A stretch of DNA of 64,000 nt from PALSA-1296 sp038210275 (GCA_038210275.1 JBBQWV010000011.1:50633-114632), one strand, 5' to 3'; counted from the first letter of the stretch, positions 26,051 through 35,664 are shown. Notes: generated from the sequence alone by a model not told the origin. Program-made: numbers and translations.

Positions 26051-29038
26051 ATGACACACAAAAATATTTTCTTCTTTTCATTCCTTTCTCTCGGGATTCT
26101 GCTATTTGCGATTCCGGGAAGCGCACAATGGACTCAAGTCAATCAAAGCTCATTTCCTTCTGTTTCAAAAAGACCCCAATGTATTACTTTTAGTAACGGA
26201 ATACTGTGGTTGGGTATAGATGATGAGTTATGGATGTCTTCTGATACGGGAAGACTATGGAAAAATATTCCATTTCCAGTTGATCCCTCTAATTATATTA
26301 AAAGAATATCTTTTTATGATGACAGTGTAGGTATTGTTACAAGTGAATTTCAGCCTCTCTATTTAACAACTAATCAAGGCTTATCATGGAAGTCTCTTAC
26401 TTTATCAGAAGAAGGCAATGCTATATTTGCTGGGTCTGCAAAAAAAATTATTTACGCTGGCTATCGGGGACTTTTTCATTCTGAAGATCAAGGAAATTCA
26501 TGGACACTATCTCCGAACTACGCCTATGAGAAAGTAGATGTACTTTTTTCATTTACAGGTAAAGTCTTTTCTATTGATGGAAGCCTTTTGATTTCAAACG
26601 ACACTGGGAAATCGTGGGTAAGTCAACTCGGAAGGTATAATTACTATGATTCTTGGTCTTTTGATATTGATCCATGCAATAACAACATTCAATATATTGC
26701 GAATGAGAATTTGAAAATTCCTCAAGGGACACAAAGCCACATCTTAAAAACAAGTGATATGGGGCTTACCTGGAAATCAGTCTTTGATGCACCTTTACCG
26801 TATTTATGCGGATCAATCTCGATCGCGAGAAATGCAATTTATTTGCAGACGGTTTCAGATGGAATAATACGTTCAGTGGATCAAGGGCAGACATGGGAAT
26901 CGATCGGGGGTCCATCCGGTCTCAATGATTCTCGCCTTGTCATTGCATTAAATGAAAATGAAGTTGTTGCAATTGATAAAGATGGATCGGTCTGGATTAC
27001 GTATAATAGCGGGGGCAGTCCTGTCTTTCCTAATTATTTACCCTTCCTTCAGCAAGCAAAATTTCGGAAGATTTCTTCCTGCCTCCGAGATACAGCATTT
27101 GCAAAGTTCACTGCACAAGGCTGTGGCAATACCACAATTACAAATGTAACAATAGAAAGAAAAGACAGCAATTATTTTTCTTTAACTTCGCTCAATTTTC
27201 CGATAGTCCTAAAAAGTGATAGCACTATCTCATTTCCAATAGACTTTGATCCACAACATAACCCCAGAACGTTTACTTCATTCTTACATATAAAAGGATA
27301 TTTCGAAGATATACACGGAAGAGAATATTTAGACACTATAATCTTTATAAATGCGATTTCCGAAGAACCGTCACCGATTCTTTCAGCAATTCCAAATTCG
27401 ATTTTCTTTGATACAATTTCTCAATGTGTAGCTCCACTCGATAGCGTAGTCATTCTTCGTAATACCGGCTGTGATACGCTAACTGTGCTTTCAGGTCCCG
27501 GAAGCATTGACCCTGCTTATTCAGTTGACCCAATAACTCTTCCTCTAAATCTTCCACCGGATAGCTCTATACTTATTCATCTTCATTTTAAACCTACATC
27601 TCAAGGGCGCAAGTTTAGTACTATGTCTTTTCATTGCATTCAACGAACTCCGTCAAACTTTGAAGACGTACAAATAATACTTGATGGAAATATAATAGAA
27701 GAAGGGGGATTACTCTCCTACTCACCAAAAGTATTCAACTTTAAATCACTCAGCATCTGCGATCATGATTCTACATCAGGATTCGTCACCAACATCGGCT
27801 GTGATTCACTTGGCTTGGATGCAGCACAAATATTTGGAGATCCGGATTACCGGGTTTCGGGTGTCGGGTTGCGGGTTTCGATGGCTCCTGCCGATACGAT
27901 TAGATATTCAGTCTATCTCAACCCAGCACAGAAGGGATTGCGGAAAGGCTTTCTTGTCTTGACCTCTCACGAGAATGGCAACACACGCCGCGATTCGATT
28001 CCATTCAGCACGACCGTTACCGATGGCACGAGGATACTTTCTATTCCAACGAGTCCCTTAGATTTCGGAACACAAAGTCTCTGCGATCCGCAGAGAGATA
28101 CACTTGTAACTATAAGCAATACAGGCTGCGATACTCTGATAATTACATCAGCAGATATAACCGGAAAGGGATTTACGGTTTCAGGAGTGAACTTCCCCGA
28201 TACGATTCTTCCGAACACCAGCAAGCTGATTCATATCTTCACACTGCTTGATACCGCAGGCGGAAAGCTTGCGACAACAGGCACACTAACATTTACCAGC
28301 AACTCAGATAATACACTTGCTCCGATAACGCTCAGTCATAATTTTATTGCCGGCGTTCGCCATGATGTAGGATTATTCCTTGATGCAACAGCCAAAGCAG
28401 GGGGCGATCTATCAACGGTAACGTATGATATTAAAGAAACGCCGGGGAAAACATTTACCGGTTCAGGTATTACTAAAGCGAATTTCGATCTGCAATATAA
28501 TACCGATCTTTTAGAATATAGCTCATCACTCAGTTCACCGAATCTCTCATCCGTCGGCAAGAGTTTCACTATTGCAAATCCTCAAGCCGATGCGAACGGC
28601 GTTCTTGCCACCCTCGGTTTCCGCGTTTACCTGACAAAAGATTCGACGACCACTATTATACTGATCCCAAAAAACGATACGACGATCCTTCCTTGCGGTA
28701 TCGTCACCTTAAGCTCCGGCGGTGCTGCCACATTTGACTATCAATTCCTCTGCGGCGAGAGGAGCATTTCCGGTTTCATGAACGGCATCATGCCACTCAA
28801 GATCATCTCCATCCGCCCCAACCCTGCACAAGATGAAATAGAACTTGACTTGGAATCATCAGGAATTCAAAGTGCGACAATAGAGATCTTCGATGCACTT
28901 GGAGTGAAATTCGTATCGCAAGAAAAGAATTTCTCTAAAGGTGTGAATAGTATTCATCTTGATACAAAATCCCTTTCAGGGGGTATCTATATAATCAGGA
29001 TCGGAGATGCCTCGCAGAACTTTGTGAAGGTGAAGTAG
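26051..29038 (+). CDS. T9SS cargo with Asp-box propeller and choice-of-anchor D repeats
   Basis: The protein has 995 residues. The frame opens at GTG 26045, but the ATG at 26051 follows a GAGGAG purine stretch at 5 bp spacing and starts a signal peptide (IFFFSFLSLGILLFAIPGSAQ). Residues about 20-330 carry at least six Asp-box motifs (SSDTGRLW, TTNQGLSW, SEDQGNSW, SNDTGKSW, TSDMGLTW, SVDQGQTW), as in sialidase/sortilin-type propellers. Next come three repeats of the HYDIN/choice-of-anchor D type (FGTQSLCDPQRDTLV ... NTGCDTL) with paired cysteines. Then a cohesin-like domain and a T9SS type A domain (SIRPNPAQDEIELD). No hydrolase active site recognised. Secreted. Confidence 0.85.
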   Translation: MTHKNIFFFSFLSLGILLFAIPGSAQWTQVNQSSFPSVSKRPQCITFSNGILWLGIDDELWMSSDTGRLWKNIPFPVDPSNYIKRISFYDDSVGIVTSEFQPLYLTTNQGLSWKSLTLSEEGNAIFAGSAKKIIYAGYRGLFHSEDQGNSWTLSPNYAYEKVDVLFSFTGKVFSIDGSLLISNDTGKSWVSQLGRYNYYDSWSFDIDPCNNNIQYIANENLKIPQGTQSHILKTSDMGLTWKSVFDAPLPYLCGSISIARNAIYLQTVSDGIIRSVDQGQTWESIGGPSGLNDSRLVIALNENEVVAIDKDGSVWITYNSGGSPVFPNYLPFLQQAKFRKISSCLRDTAFAKFTAQGCGNTTITNVTIERKDSNYFSLTSLNFPIVLKSDSTISFPIDFDPQHNPRTFTSFLHIKGYFEDIHGREYLDTIIFINAISEEPSPILSAIPNSIFFDTISQCVAPLDSVVILRNTGCDTLTVLSGPGSIDPAYSVDPITLPLNLPPDSSILIHLHFKPTSQGRKFSTMSFHCIQRTPSNFEDVQIILDGNIIEEGGLLSYSPKVFNFKSLSICDHDSTSGFVTNIGCDSLGLDAAQIFGDPDYRVSGVGLRVSMAPADTIRYSVYLNPAQKGLRKGFLVLTSHENGNTRRDSIPFSTTVTDGTRILSIPTSPLDFGTQSLCDPQRDTLVTISNTGCDTLIITSADITGKGFTVSGVNFPDTILPNTSKLIHIFTLLDTAGGKLATTGTLTFTSNSDNTLAPITLSHNFIAGVRHDVGLFLDATAKAGGDLSTVTYDIKETPGKTFTGSGITKANFDLQYNTDLLEYSSSLSSPNLSSVGKSFTIANPQADANGVLATLGFRVYLTKDSTTTIILIPKNDTTILPCGIVTLSSGGAATFDYQFLCGERSISGFMNGIMPLKIISIRPNPAQDEIELDLESSGIQSATIEIFDALGVKFVSQEKNFSKGVNSIHLDTKSLSGGIYIIRIGDASQNFVKVK

Positions 29039-29047
29039 GGCAGGGCT

Positions 29048-29067
29048 TGTGGATAAATTGTTGATAA
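29048..29067 (+). promoter_or_regulatory. Pair of DnaA-box-like nonamers
   Basis: TGTGGATAA (29048-29056) and TGTTGATAA (29059-29067) lie 2 bp apart. The first is a perfect match to the reverse DnaA box, the second differs at one base. Only two boxes are present, with no dnaA or dnaN nearby, so this is not an origin. Confidence 0.35.
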
Positions 29068-29085
29068 ATTTCTCCCATGGGCACC

Positions 29086-29116
29086 TTGACAAGTGACAGA
29101 AAATTTCGTATATTTG
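29086..29116 (+). promoter_or_regulatory. Strong promoter with both sigma-70-like and Bacteroidota features
   Basis: TTGACA (29086-29091), 17-bp spacer, then TATATTTG (29109-29116). The -35 hexamer is perfect and the -7 box matches TAnnTTTG. A terminator-like hairpin begins only 14 bp downstream. Confidence 0.6.
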
Positions 29117-29129
29117 CACCTGAAAGTTC

Positions 29130-29159
29130 AAAAGAGCTCACCCTCAGGTGGGCTCTTTT
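29130..29159 (+). terminator. Terminator-like hairpin just after a promoter (attenuator or small RNA end)
   Basis: Stem of 13 bp, AAAAGAGCTCACC / GGTGGGCTCTTTT with one G-U pair, and a CTCA loop. Transcription from the 29086-29116 promoter would start near 29123, so the hairpin would be at the very 5' end of the transcript, 130 bp before the ATG at 29289. Confidence 0.6.
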
Positions 29160-29288
29160 GGCAAGAAAAAAACTCTGTAGAGTGCACAATTATATCTTTG
29201 AATTATAACGGCTTACAGGGGCTTAATTCGATTTTCACAACTAATTATTCCCTTAGGAATACTCTAATTTTAACCATATTATATCCCC

Positions 29289-30293
29289 ATGAAAGCACTT
29301 AAAATAATCGGTTTAATCGTTCTTGGACTTATTGTTATCGTTGCCGCACTATCATTTATTGCTCCGACAAAGATGCATAACGAACGGAGCATCGTGATCA
29401 AAGCGCCGAAAGAAGCTGTATTTGCGAATGTAAAGATGTTCGGAAATTATCAGAAATGGTCTCCGTGGCTTGAAAAAGATTCGACTGCCAAAACTGCCAT
29501 CGAAGGTGCTGATGGAACGGTCGGTGCGAAATATACATGGATTGGCAACAAAGAAGTCGGTCAAGGTGAGCAAACTATTTCAAAGCTGGAAGATAATAAA
29601 ACTGTCGAAACTGATATTCATTTCATCAAACCGTGGGATGGCAAAGCAACAAGCTATATCCATCTTGAAGATGCAGAAGGCGGTACTAAAGTGACATGGG
29701 GATTTAACAGCGAAATGCCGCGACCATTTAATGTAATGGGATTATTTATGAATCCGGAAAAGATGATCGGAGATGAATATGATAAAGGTTTGAGTAATCT
29801 AAAATCAGTAACCGAAAAAGAAGCAACAAGCAAACCTGCAATGACAATCAATGAAGTGACCTTCGCCCCACACACGTATGTTGGAGTAAAAAAGACCGTA
29901 AGTTTCGATAAAATTTCTGATTTCTTTGCAGAGAATATGCCGAAGCTTTTTGCCGGAAGCGGCTTGAAACCAGTGGGTCCGCCTTCGGGACTTTATTATA
30001 CCTTCGATGAAAAAGCAAAGACGACTGAAGTTGCCGCCGTTGCTCCTGTTGCCGATACAAAAGGCATGAAAGGCTCACTCGAAACATTTACGATCAAAGG
30101 CGGAAAAGCATTGGAGATGGATTTCATGGGAGATTATAAAAATCTTGGTATGGCGCATAACAAAATAAAAGCCTACGCTGCAAGCAAGAATATGAAGGTC
30201 ACCGCACCGGTGGTCGAAGAATATATTACCGATCCGATGTCTGAAAAAGATCCGAATAAGTGGCTGACAAAGATCTATTATATTGTGGAGTAA
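29289..30293 (+). CDS. Membrane-anchored SRPBCC (polyketide-cyclase-like) protein fused to a GyrI-like domain
   Basis: The protein has 334 residues with an N-terminal transmembrane helix (IIGLIVLGLIVIVAALSFI). An SRPBCC fold follows at about 30-175: RSIVIKAPKEAVFANV opens it and a hydrophobic-pocket region includes YQKWSPWLEKD. From about 185 there is a GyrI/effector-binding domain (TFAPHTYVGVKKTVSF, KYYIVE-like end). Both domains bind small hydrophobic molecules in other proteins. The ligand is unknown. The gene lies behind a promoter and leader hairpin, and a palindromic repeat follows its stop codon. Confidence 0.8.
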   Translation: MKALKIIGLIVLGLIVIVAALSFIAPTKMHNERSIVIKAPKEAVFANVKMFGNYQKWSPWLEKDSTAKTAIEGADGTVGAKYTWIGNKEVGQGEQTISKLEDNKTVETDIHFIKPWDGKATSYIHLEDAEGGTKVTWGFNSEMPRPFNVMGLFMNPEKMIGDEYDKGLSNLKSVTEKEATSKPAMTINEVTFAPHTYVGVKKTVSFDKISDFFAENMPKLFAGSGLKPVGPPSGLYYTFDEKAKTTEVAAVAPVADTKGMKGSLETFTIKGGKALEMDFMGDYKNLGMAHNKIKAYAASKNMKVTAPVVEEYITDPMSEKDPNKWLTKIYYIVE

Positions 30294-30303
30294 AGTATTT
30301 GTA

Positions 30304-30394
30304 TCATTGCGAGGAATCGCGCAGCGATGAGGAAGCAATCCCCTAAATATCGGCAGGGGATTGCTTCGTCGGGCTAAAGCCCTTCTCGCAATGA
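30304..30394. repeat. TCATTGCGAG palindromic repeat element, copy C (91 bp)
   Basis: Ends TCATTGCGAG / CTCGCAATGA, with inner GGGCTAAAGCCC hairpin and arms GAAGCAATCCCC / GGGGATTGCTTC. Shortest copy, without the spacer of copies A and B. It lies between convergent genes, 10 bp from each stop codon. Confidence 0.85.
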
Positions 30395-30404
30395 CACAGT
30401 AGAT

Positions 30405-32633
30405 TTATTCCTCCGCCACCGCAAAATCCAACGCTCTCTTGACTTCATTGACGCGGATTAATTTTACTCGAACAGCATCACCCATTTTATAGCCTTTCGA
30501 TTTTTTCGGAGCCGGACGTTTGCGATGATGAGGGACATTTCGTTTGCTGCCACTACCTGAGCGCTGTGGAATCAGTGCATGATTTATTTCATCGTAGGTA
30601 TAATATCCATCCAATTCCCTAATATGGACTAACCCCTCAGCGCCGTTATCTAAACCGACGAAAAATCCGTAATGCTGAACTCCGGTGACTCTGCCGTCAA
30701 ACTCTTCACCGACTTTCGAAGCCATAACATAAAGCTGTGCGATCTTTGCCGAATCGCGTTCTGCTTCGGTTGCACGCCGCTCCATAGCGCTTGTATGCTC
30801 GGCTATTTCAGGCAGCATTTTGTAATACATATTCTCGCGCTTGGTTGACATGCCACCTTTCTGCATATACTCTTCAAGCATTCGGTGAATGATCAGATCG
30901 GGGTAACGTCTGATCGGCGAAGTGAAATGAGTATAATGCATAAAGGCAAGTCCGAAATGTCCCACATTGTGCTCGGCATACACTGCCTTTGCCATTGCAC
31001 GAAGCATTAAATTGTTGAGCGATTTTTCTTCCGGCGATCCCTTGACGGAGTCAAGGAATTTCTGAATTGTTTTAGGCGTGACTTTCTCAGGGTTTAAAGA
31101 ATAGCCCAAGGATTTTGCCATGCGAGCAAGATCGCGGACTTTATCGGGATCGGGATCGGCGTGAATTCTATAAAGGAACGGCTTCTCATTCCCATCTTTT
31201 GCTTTCTTTGAAATGAATTCTGCCACGGCTCGATTGGCTGCGAGCATAAATTCTTCTATCATCTTCATGGAACCGAGCCGTTCTTTTTTATAGGCTTCAG
31301 TCGGCGTTCCATTGTCATCAAATTTGAAACGTACTTCGTCAGTTTCAAAATCTATGGAGCCATCTTTGCGGCGTTGTGCATACATCTTTTCAGATAGCTC
31401 GCGCATTTGTTTTAAGAGCTTTGCATATTTTCCTTTTCCTGTTGTTGTGCGTTCTTCAGCTTCTTCGTAGCTAAAGCGCATCACGCTCTTAATGACTGAT
31501 TTCTTAAATTCGCTTTTTTTGACTTTGCCCGTCATCGGATCAATGACCATGATGGCGGAATAAGTTAATCGTTCTACATCGGGTTTGAGCGAGCAGAGAT
31601 CGTTCGAAAGTTTTTCAGGTAGCATCGGAATCACTCCACCAGCAAGATAGATCGACGTGCCGCGATCCAGAGATTCTTTATCAAGCGGCGATCCTTCGGT
31701 AACGAAATGACTGACATCGGCAATATGCACTCCGAGAGTTACAGTCCAATCGTCGTTCTCCGTCAGAGAAACTGCGTCATCAAAATCTTTTGCATCTTCG
31801 GGATCAATGGTGAAGATCGTCTCTTTGCGAAGATCAAGACGCTTTTCGATTTCCTCTTTCGGAATTTTTGTCGGATAGGATTCTGCTTGATCGAGCACGG
31901 ATTTTGGAAATTCATCAGGCAATCCTGATTCAGAAACGAGAGCTTGAATCTCAACTTTGAATTGTCCTGATTTGCCAAGAACTTGCAGCACCTTTCCTTC
32001 GGGATCGCGATGCTCGTCTTCCCAATCATATAACTCGACCTTCACTTTATCTCCCGGCTTCGCTCCTGAGAGATCGTGTTTTGTAACCAGCACATGACGC
32101 TGTAATTTTCCCGATTCAGGCTTGATGAAAAAATTGCGCTGCGATTTTTCTACGCTGCCAGTAATAATTTTCGATGCACGCTCCAGAATTTCTGTCACCT
32201 CACCTTGTGGTCTTTCTCCAGGTTTTGGAGCGTATAAACTGACCGATACTTTATCGCCATGAACGGCATTTGCCAGATTACGAGCGCGAATAAGAACGGT
32301 ATCGCGCAGCCCTGAATCTTTATCAGGCTTAACAATGGCATTTCCGGTAGGCTGCATTTTCAATGTGCCCGCTATCTGAGTCGGACGTGGGGGCACGATA
32401 CCATATCTCCGACGCGAACCGTGAACAATTGCTTCTTCTCTTTCAAGTTGCCTCAGCTCATCGCGAAGTGCTTGATAATCATCGCTATCAGACCTGATGC
32501 CGATCATTTTTGATAGCTCGTTCGTCTTGAACAACTCTCCCGAATGTTCACGGAAAATAGTCATGACCTTTTCACGCATTGGGATATCCTTCGGATGTTC
32601 GTCACGATGCTTCTGATGTTTTTTCTTTGACAT
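30405..32633 (-). CDS. rnr: Ribonuclease R (RNase II/VacB family)
   Basis: Processive 3'-5' exoribonuclease that degrades structured RNA. The protein has 742 residues with a basic N-terminus (MSKKKHQKHRDEHPKD), winged-helix and cold-shock domains (to about 230), and an RNB catalytic domain with the metal-binding motif TIDPEDAKDFDDAVSL. MHYTHFTSPIRRYPDLIIHR follows, then an S1 domain (DGRVTGVQHYGFFVGLDNGAEGLVHI). The catalytic aspartates are intact. Inside the S1 domain, between HALIPQR and GYKMGDAVRVK, there is a basic Gly/Ser/Lys/Arg/Pro-rich insert of about 20 residues where RNase R usually has a short turn. It may add RNA affinity. Confidence 0.93.
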   Translation of the reverse strand: MSKKKHQKHRDEHPKDIPMREKVMTIFREHSGELFKTNELSKMIGIRSDSDDYQALRDELRQLEREEAIVHGSRRRYGIVPPRPTQIAGTLKMQPTGNAIVKPDKDSGLRDTVLIRARNLANAVHGDKVSVSLYAPKPGERPQGEVTEILERASKIITGSVEKSQRNFFIKPESGKLQRHVLVTKHDLSGAKPGDKVKVELYDWEDEHRDPEGKVLQVLGKSGQFKVEIQALVSESGLPDEFPKSVLDQAESYPTKIPKEEIEKRLDLRKETIFTIDPEDAKDFDDAVSLTENDDWTVTLGVHIADVSHFVTEGSPLDKESLDRGTSIYLAGGVIPMLPEKLSNDLCSLKPDVERLTYSAIMVIDPMTGKVKKSEFKKSVIKSVMRFSYEEAEERTTTGKGKYAKLLKQMRELSEKMYAQRRKDGSIDFETDEVRFKFDDNGTPTEAYKKERLGSMKMIEEFMLAANRAVAEFISKKAKDGNEKPFLYRIHADPDPDKVRDLARMAKSLGYSLNPEKVTPKTIQKFLDSVKGSPEEKSLNNLMLRAMAKAVYAEHNVGHFGLAFMHYTHFTSPIRRYPDLIIHRMLEEYMQKGGMSTKRENMYYKMLPEIAEHTSAMERRATEAERDSAKIAQLYVMASKVGEEFDGRVTGVQHYGFFVGLDNGAEGLVHIRELDGYYTYDEINHALIPQRSGSGSKRNVPHHRKRPAPKKSKGYKMGDAVRVKLIRVNEVKRALDFAVAEE

Positions 32634-32787
32634 ATTCTCTGCGTTCGAAGATGCGTGATGTAAGAGATTTAAAAATAAAGTGTGAAGGTGCGAGAGAAGA
32701 TATAATAGGGGACGGAAATTAATTTCTTCATACTATTGCAACAAAAAAACTAATCGCTGGAATCCTAATAATCTCATAAATCACAGT

Positions 32788-33192
32788 TCAGACAACTAAT
32801 TCCACCCTTTCCTCCAGCTCCGTCACAGGAACAGATCGTGGAGTTCGAACAAAGCATATCCTTGTTTTCTCTGCTCCTTGCTGCCGAATATAGGTGATCC
32901 AGTTGCTTTCATCAGCTATTCGCTGCGTATGCTTGACGCGGTCATTTGGCACGGCGATCTCTGTTGCCCAAAAATCATCGGGCGTAAATGTCAGAAGAAA
33001 TACCTGCACTAATTTCTCAAGAGAGGAATTCAGAAACAGGAAATGAAAGAGTGCTTTCTCATCTTCTTCTTGCACTTGCGGCGCGAATTGTATGCCATTA
33101 TCAGAAAGATAATCCAAGAAACTATCCTTCATCGTCGCAGGAAGAATTACTTCCTTTTCGTTCTTTAGTTTGTAAATGTTGTGAATATCCAT
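32788..33192 (-). CDS. Uncharacterised 134-residue protein
   Basis: Not recognised. No signal peptide or membrane helix, mixed alpha/beta composition, acidic. Notable segments are FHFLFLNSSLEKLVQVFLLTF and a C-terminal beta strand TRICFVRTPRSVPVTELEERV. The ATG at 33192 is clear and the composition matches neighbours, so it is probably real. The REP-type hairpins at 33205-33252 lie immediately upstream, in its promoter region. It could be transcribed alone or read through toward rnr. Confidence 0.55.
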   Translation of the reverse strand: MDIHNIYKLKNEKEVILPATMKDSFLDYLSDNGIQFAPQVQEEDEKALFHFLFLNSSLEKLVQVFLLTFTPDDFWATEIAVPNDRVKHTQRIADESNWITYIRQQGAEKTRICFVRTPRSVPVTELEERVELVV

Positions 33193-33204
33193 GATGATTA
33201 TGAT

Positions 33205-33252
33205 AGTGGAGCCGACTTTAGTCGGCTCGTTCCGACTGAAGTCGGAGCTACT
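33205..33252. repeat. Pair of REP-like hairpins
   Basis: AGCCGACT-TT-AGTCGGCT (33210-33227) followed by TCCGACT-GA-AGTCGGA (33231-33246). The AGTGG lead-in and GACTTTAGTC core match the REPs flanking the RAYT gene at 41780-42268. Confidence 0.7.
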
Positions 33253-33300
33253 GTAGAGTATAATACGTTTACAATCCCATATTTGTTGCTTTTATAAATA

Positions 33301-33425
33301 TGTCATTCTGAGCAAAGCGAAGAATCCCGTAATCAGTGGCAGAGTGGATAAGTCTGCCAATTATGACGGGATTCTTCACTGCGTCATAATCCGCTTCGCA
33401 GATTATGACTCCGTTCAGAATGACA
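33301..33425. repeat. TCATTCTGAGC palindromic element upstream of recG (125 bp)
   Basis: Ends TGTCATTCTGA and TCAGAATGACA form a perfect inverted repeat, and inner GAATCCCGT and ACGGGATTC arms pair as well. A partial related copy is at 45281-45325. It ends 10 bp before the recG ATG. Confidence 0.8.
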
Positions 33426-33435
33426 TGAAACATGA

Positions 33436-35664
33436 ATGGAAACGGAATCTACCATCCCCGAAAAAGTCTACCCCTTACAATTCGTCAAGGGCATTGGTCC
33501 ACGCCGCGCTGAAGCGTTGGCGGAGATGGGCATTGAGTCGCTTGAAGAACTGGTCACATTCTTTCCAAGAAAATATATTGATGCCCGTAAAGTAATAAAT
33601 CTCAGCGAAGCAAAGAATTATTTATGGCAATCTGTTACCGTTCACGGAAAGGTTTTATCGGTAAAACATTTCCCGCATCCACGTCCCGGAAGAGCGACGA
33701 TCTCCGTTATTGATGACTCCGGCGGTATCTTGCAGCTTGTCTATTTTGCTTTTTCGGAATGGATCTCGAAGCAATATAAAGCCGGTGATGAGATCGTCGC
33801 CATCGGTTACATCAATATTTTTCGTAACGAAGCACAGATCGTTCATCCCGAGTTTGTCGAGAAAATAACGGAAGAGAATGCAATTCCCGAAGGCAAGATG
33901 CTTCCGATCTATCCCTATTCGCAAATCTTCAAGGAAGCACGCATCACGCAGGCACATATCCGGAAGATGCTGGAGCAGGTGATTGACTCGGATGAATTTA
34001 AGCAAATCACCGAAGAAGATCTCCCGGAAAATATTCTCAAATTTTATCAATTCGAAAATCGAACTCAGGCAATTCATGATATTCATCTTCCTTCAACTCC
34101 CGAAGCGCATGAGCAAGCGCTAAAGCGATTGAAATATGAAGAGCTATTTTTTCTTCAGCTTCGCTTTGCGATCGAGCGTCAGAAGATGCTTGCCACTGCG
34201 AAGAAGGGAATTGTCTATGATGTTTCATCTTTGGAAAATTCTTTAGAGTCCGTTCCACTGAATACAATCTCACTAATTTCTCAAGTTCTCTCATCTCTCC
34301 CATATAAACTTACCAACGCCCAACTCCGCGTCTTGCAAGAGATCGCTGGAGATATGGCAAAATCAGGTGAGAAAAAAATTCCAATGCATCGACTTGTGCA
34401 AGGCGATGTCGGAAGCGGAAAGACGATCGTGGCTTTGCTTGCAATGCTTGTTGCAGTTGAGAATGGTTATCAAGCTGCGCTGATGGCTCCGACGGAAGTA
34501 TTGGCGAAGCAACATTATCTTTCTATTTCCGAAATGCTCAAAGGTTTGCCGATAGAAGTTTCTCTTCTCGTCGGTGGACAAGGAAAGAAATTGCGCAAGG
34601 AAATTCTTACTGAGCTTGCCGAAGGTAGAACCCATATTGTCATTGGCACTCATGCGTTGATCGAAGAGAATGTAAAATTCGAAAAACTTGGAATCGTTGT
34701 TGCCGATGAACAACATAAATTCGGAGTTGCTCAGCGACGTTTGCTGATTGATAAACATGCCGGCTCGCCGCCGGATGTGCTTATCATGTCGGCAACGCCT
34801 ATTCCGCGTACTCTTGCGCTGACTCTTTATCAAGATCTTGATGTCTCAACTATTGACGAACTTCCTGCCGGAAGAAAGCAGATCATCACGCGCATTGTTT
34901 TTCCGAATGAACAGCGTGCGCTTTTTACTCATATACGCGAAGTAGTGAGTAAGCGCAAAGAGCAAGTTTATATCGTTTATCCGCAGCTTGAAAAAAGCGA
35001 GACGAAAGATGTAAAGACTGCCGTTCATTCGTATGAGATTTTCAAGGAGAAAATTTTTTCTGATCTAAAAGTCGGCTTGATTCATGGTAAGTTAAAGAGC
35101 GACGAAAAGCAGGCTGTGATGGAAGCATTCCGCAATCACGAAATTGATATACTTGTTTCGACAAGTGTGATCGAAGTTGGTATTGATGTTGCTAATGCAA
35201 CGCTGATGATCATCGGCAATGCAGAACGCTTCGGATTGGCGCAACTTCATCAGCTTCGCGGAAGAGTTGGACGTGGAGGAAAAGCATCGGAGTGTATTCT
35301 TGTGCCATCGGATAAACTCACACCTGATCCGCAGACAGCACTAACAAGCGATGCCATCGAAGAGCGTACTTCTGCACTCGAGCGTCTGCACGTCCTCGAA
35401 CGCACAACGGATGGCTTCGAGATAGCCCGCGCCGATCTTAAACTCCGCGGACCCGGCGATTTTCTCGGGACTCAGCAATCCGGCATTCCAAAACTAAAGA
35501 TCGCCGACTTAGTCGAAGATCAAGCCATGCTCGAACAAGCTGCAAAGGATGTTGCCGAGCTTTTGAGGCACGATCCACAATTACGAACGAAAGAAAATGT
35601 GAATACCAGACAAATGCTGCTTAAGGAATCTCAGGAGAGCGAGAGTTTTTTGAGGGTGGGATGA
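33436..35664 (+). CDS. recG: ATP-dependent DNA helicase RecG
   Basis: Branch-migrating helicase that regresses stalled forks and processes recombination junctions. The protein has 742 residues. An N-terminal wedge/OB region is followed by SF2 motifs: Walker A LVQGDVGSGKTIVAL (about residue 320), GIVVADEQHKFGVAQRR (Walker B DEQH), MSATPIPRTLALTLY, and in the second lobe STSVIEVGIDVANAT and QLRGRVGRGG. All are intact. The start at 33436 has another ATG four bases upstream out of frame. The start lies 10 bp after a long palindromic repeat, which must form the promoter or leader. The last 20 codons are duplicated at 36485-36552, beyond an inserted Fic module. Confidence 0.95.
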   Translation: METESTIPEKVYPLQFVKGIGPRRAEALAEMGIESLEELVTFFPRKYIDARKVINLSEAKNYLWQSVTVHGKVLSVKHFPHPRPGRATISVIDDSGGILQLVYFAFSEWISKQYKAGDEIVAIGYINIFRNEAQIVHPEFVEKITEENAIPEGKMLPIYPYSQIFKEARITQAHIRKMLEQVIDSDEFKQITEEDLPENILKFYQFENRTQAIHDIHLPSTPEAHEQALKRLKYEELFFLQLRFAIERQKMLATAKKGIVYDVSSLENSLESVPLNTISLISQVLSSLPYKLTNAQLRVLQEIAGDMAKSGEKKIPMHRLVQGDVGSGKTIVALLAMLVAVENGYQAALMAPTEVLAKQHYLSISEMLKGLPIEVSLLVGGQGKKLRKEILTELAEGRTHIVIGTHALIEENVKFEKLGIVVADEQHKFGVAQRRLLIDKHAGSPPDVLIMSATPIPRTLALTLYQDLDVSTIDELPAGRKQIITRIVFPNEQRALFTHIREVVSKRKEQVYIVYPQLEKSETKDVKTAVHSYEIFKEKIFSDLKVGLIHGKLKSDEKQAVMEAFRNHEIDILVSTSVIEVGIDVANATLMIIGNAERFGLAQLHQLRGRVGRGGKASECILVPSDKLTPDPQTALTSDAIEERTSALERLHVLERTTDGFEIARADLKLRGPGDFLGTQQSGIPKLKIADLVEDQAMLEQAAKDVAELLRHDPQLRTKENVNTRQMLLKESQESESFLRVG

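Noticed and set aside
29048..29067. Replication origin
   Set aside because: Two boxes only, no AT-rich unwinding cluster and no dnaA, dnaN or gidA nearby.
34363..34833. 156-codon minus-strand frame within recG
   Set aside because: Covers the Walker region of recG on the opposite strand; no independent signal.
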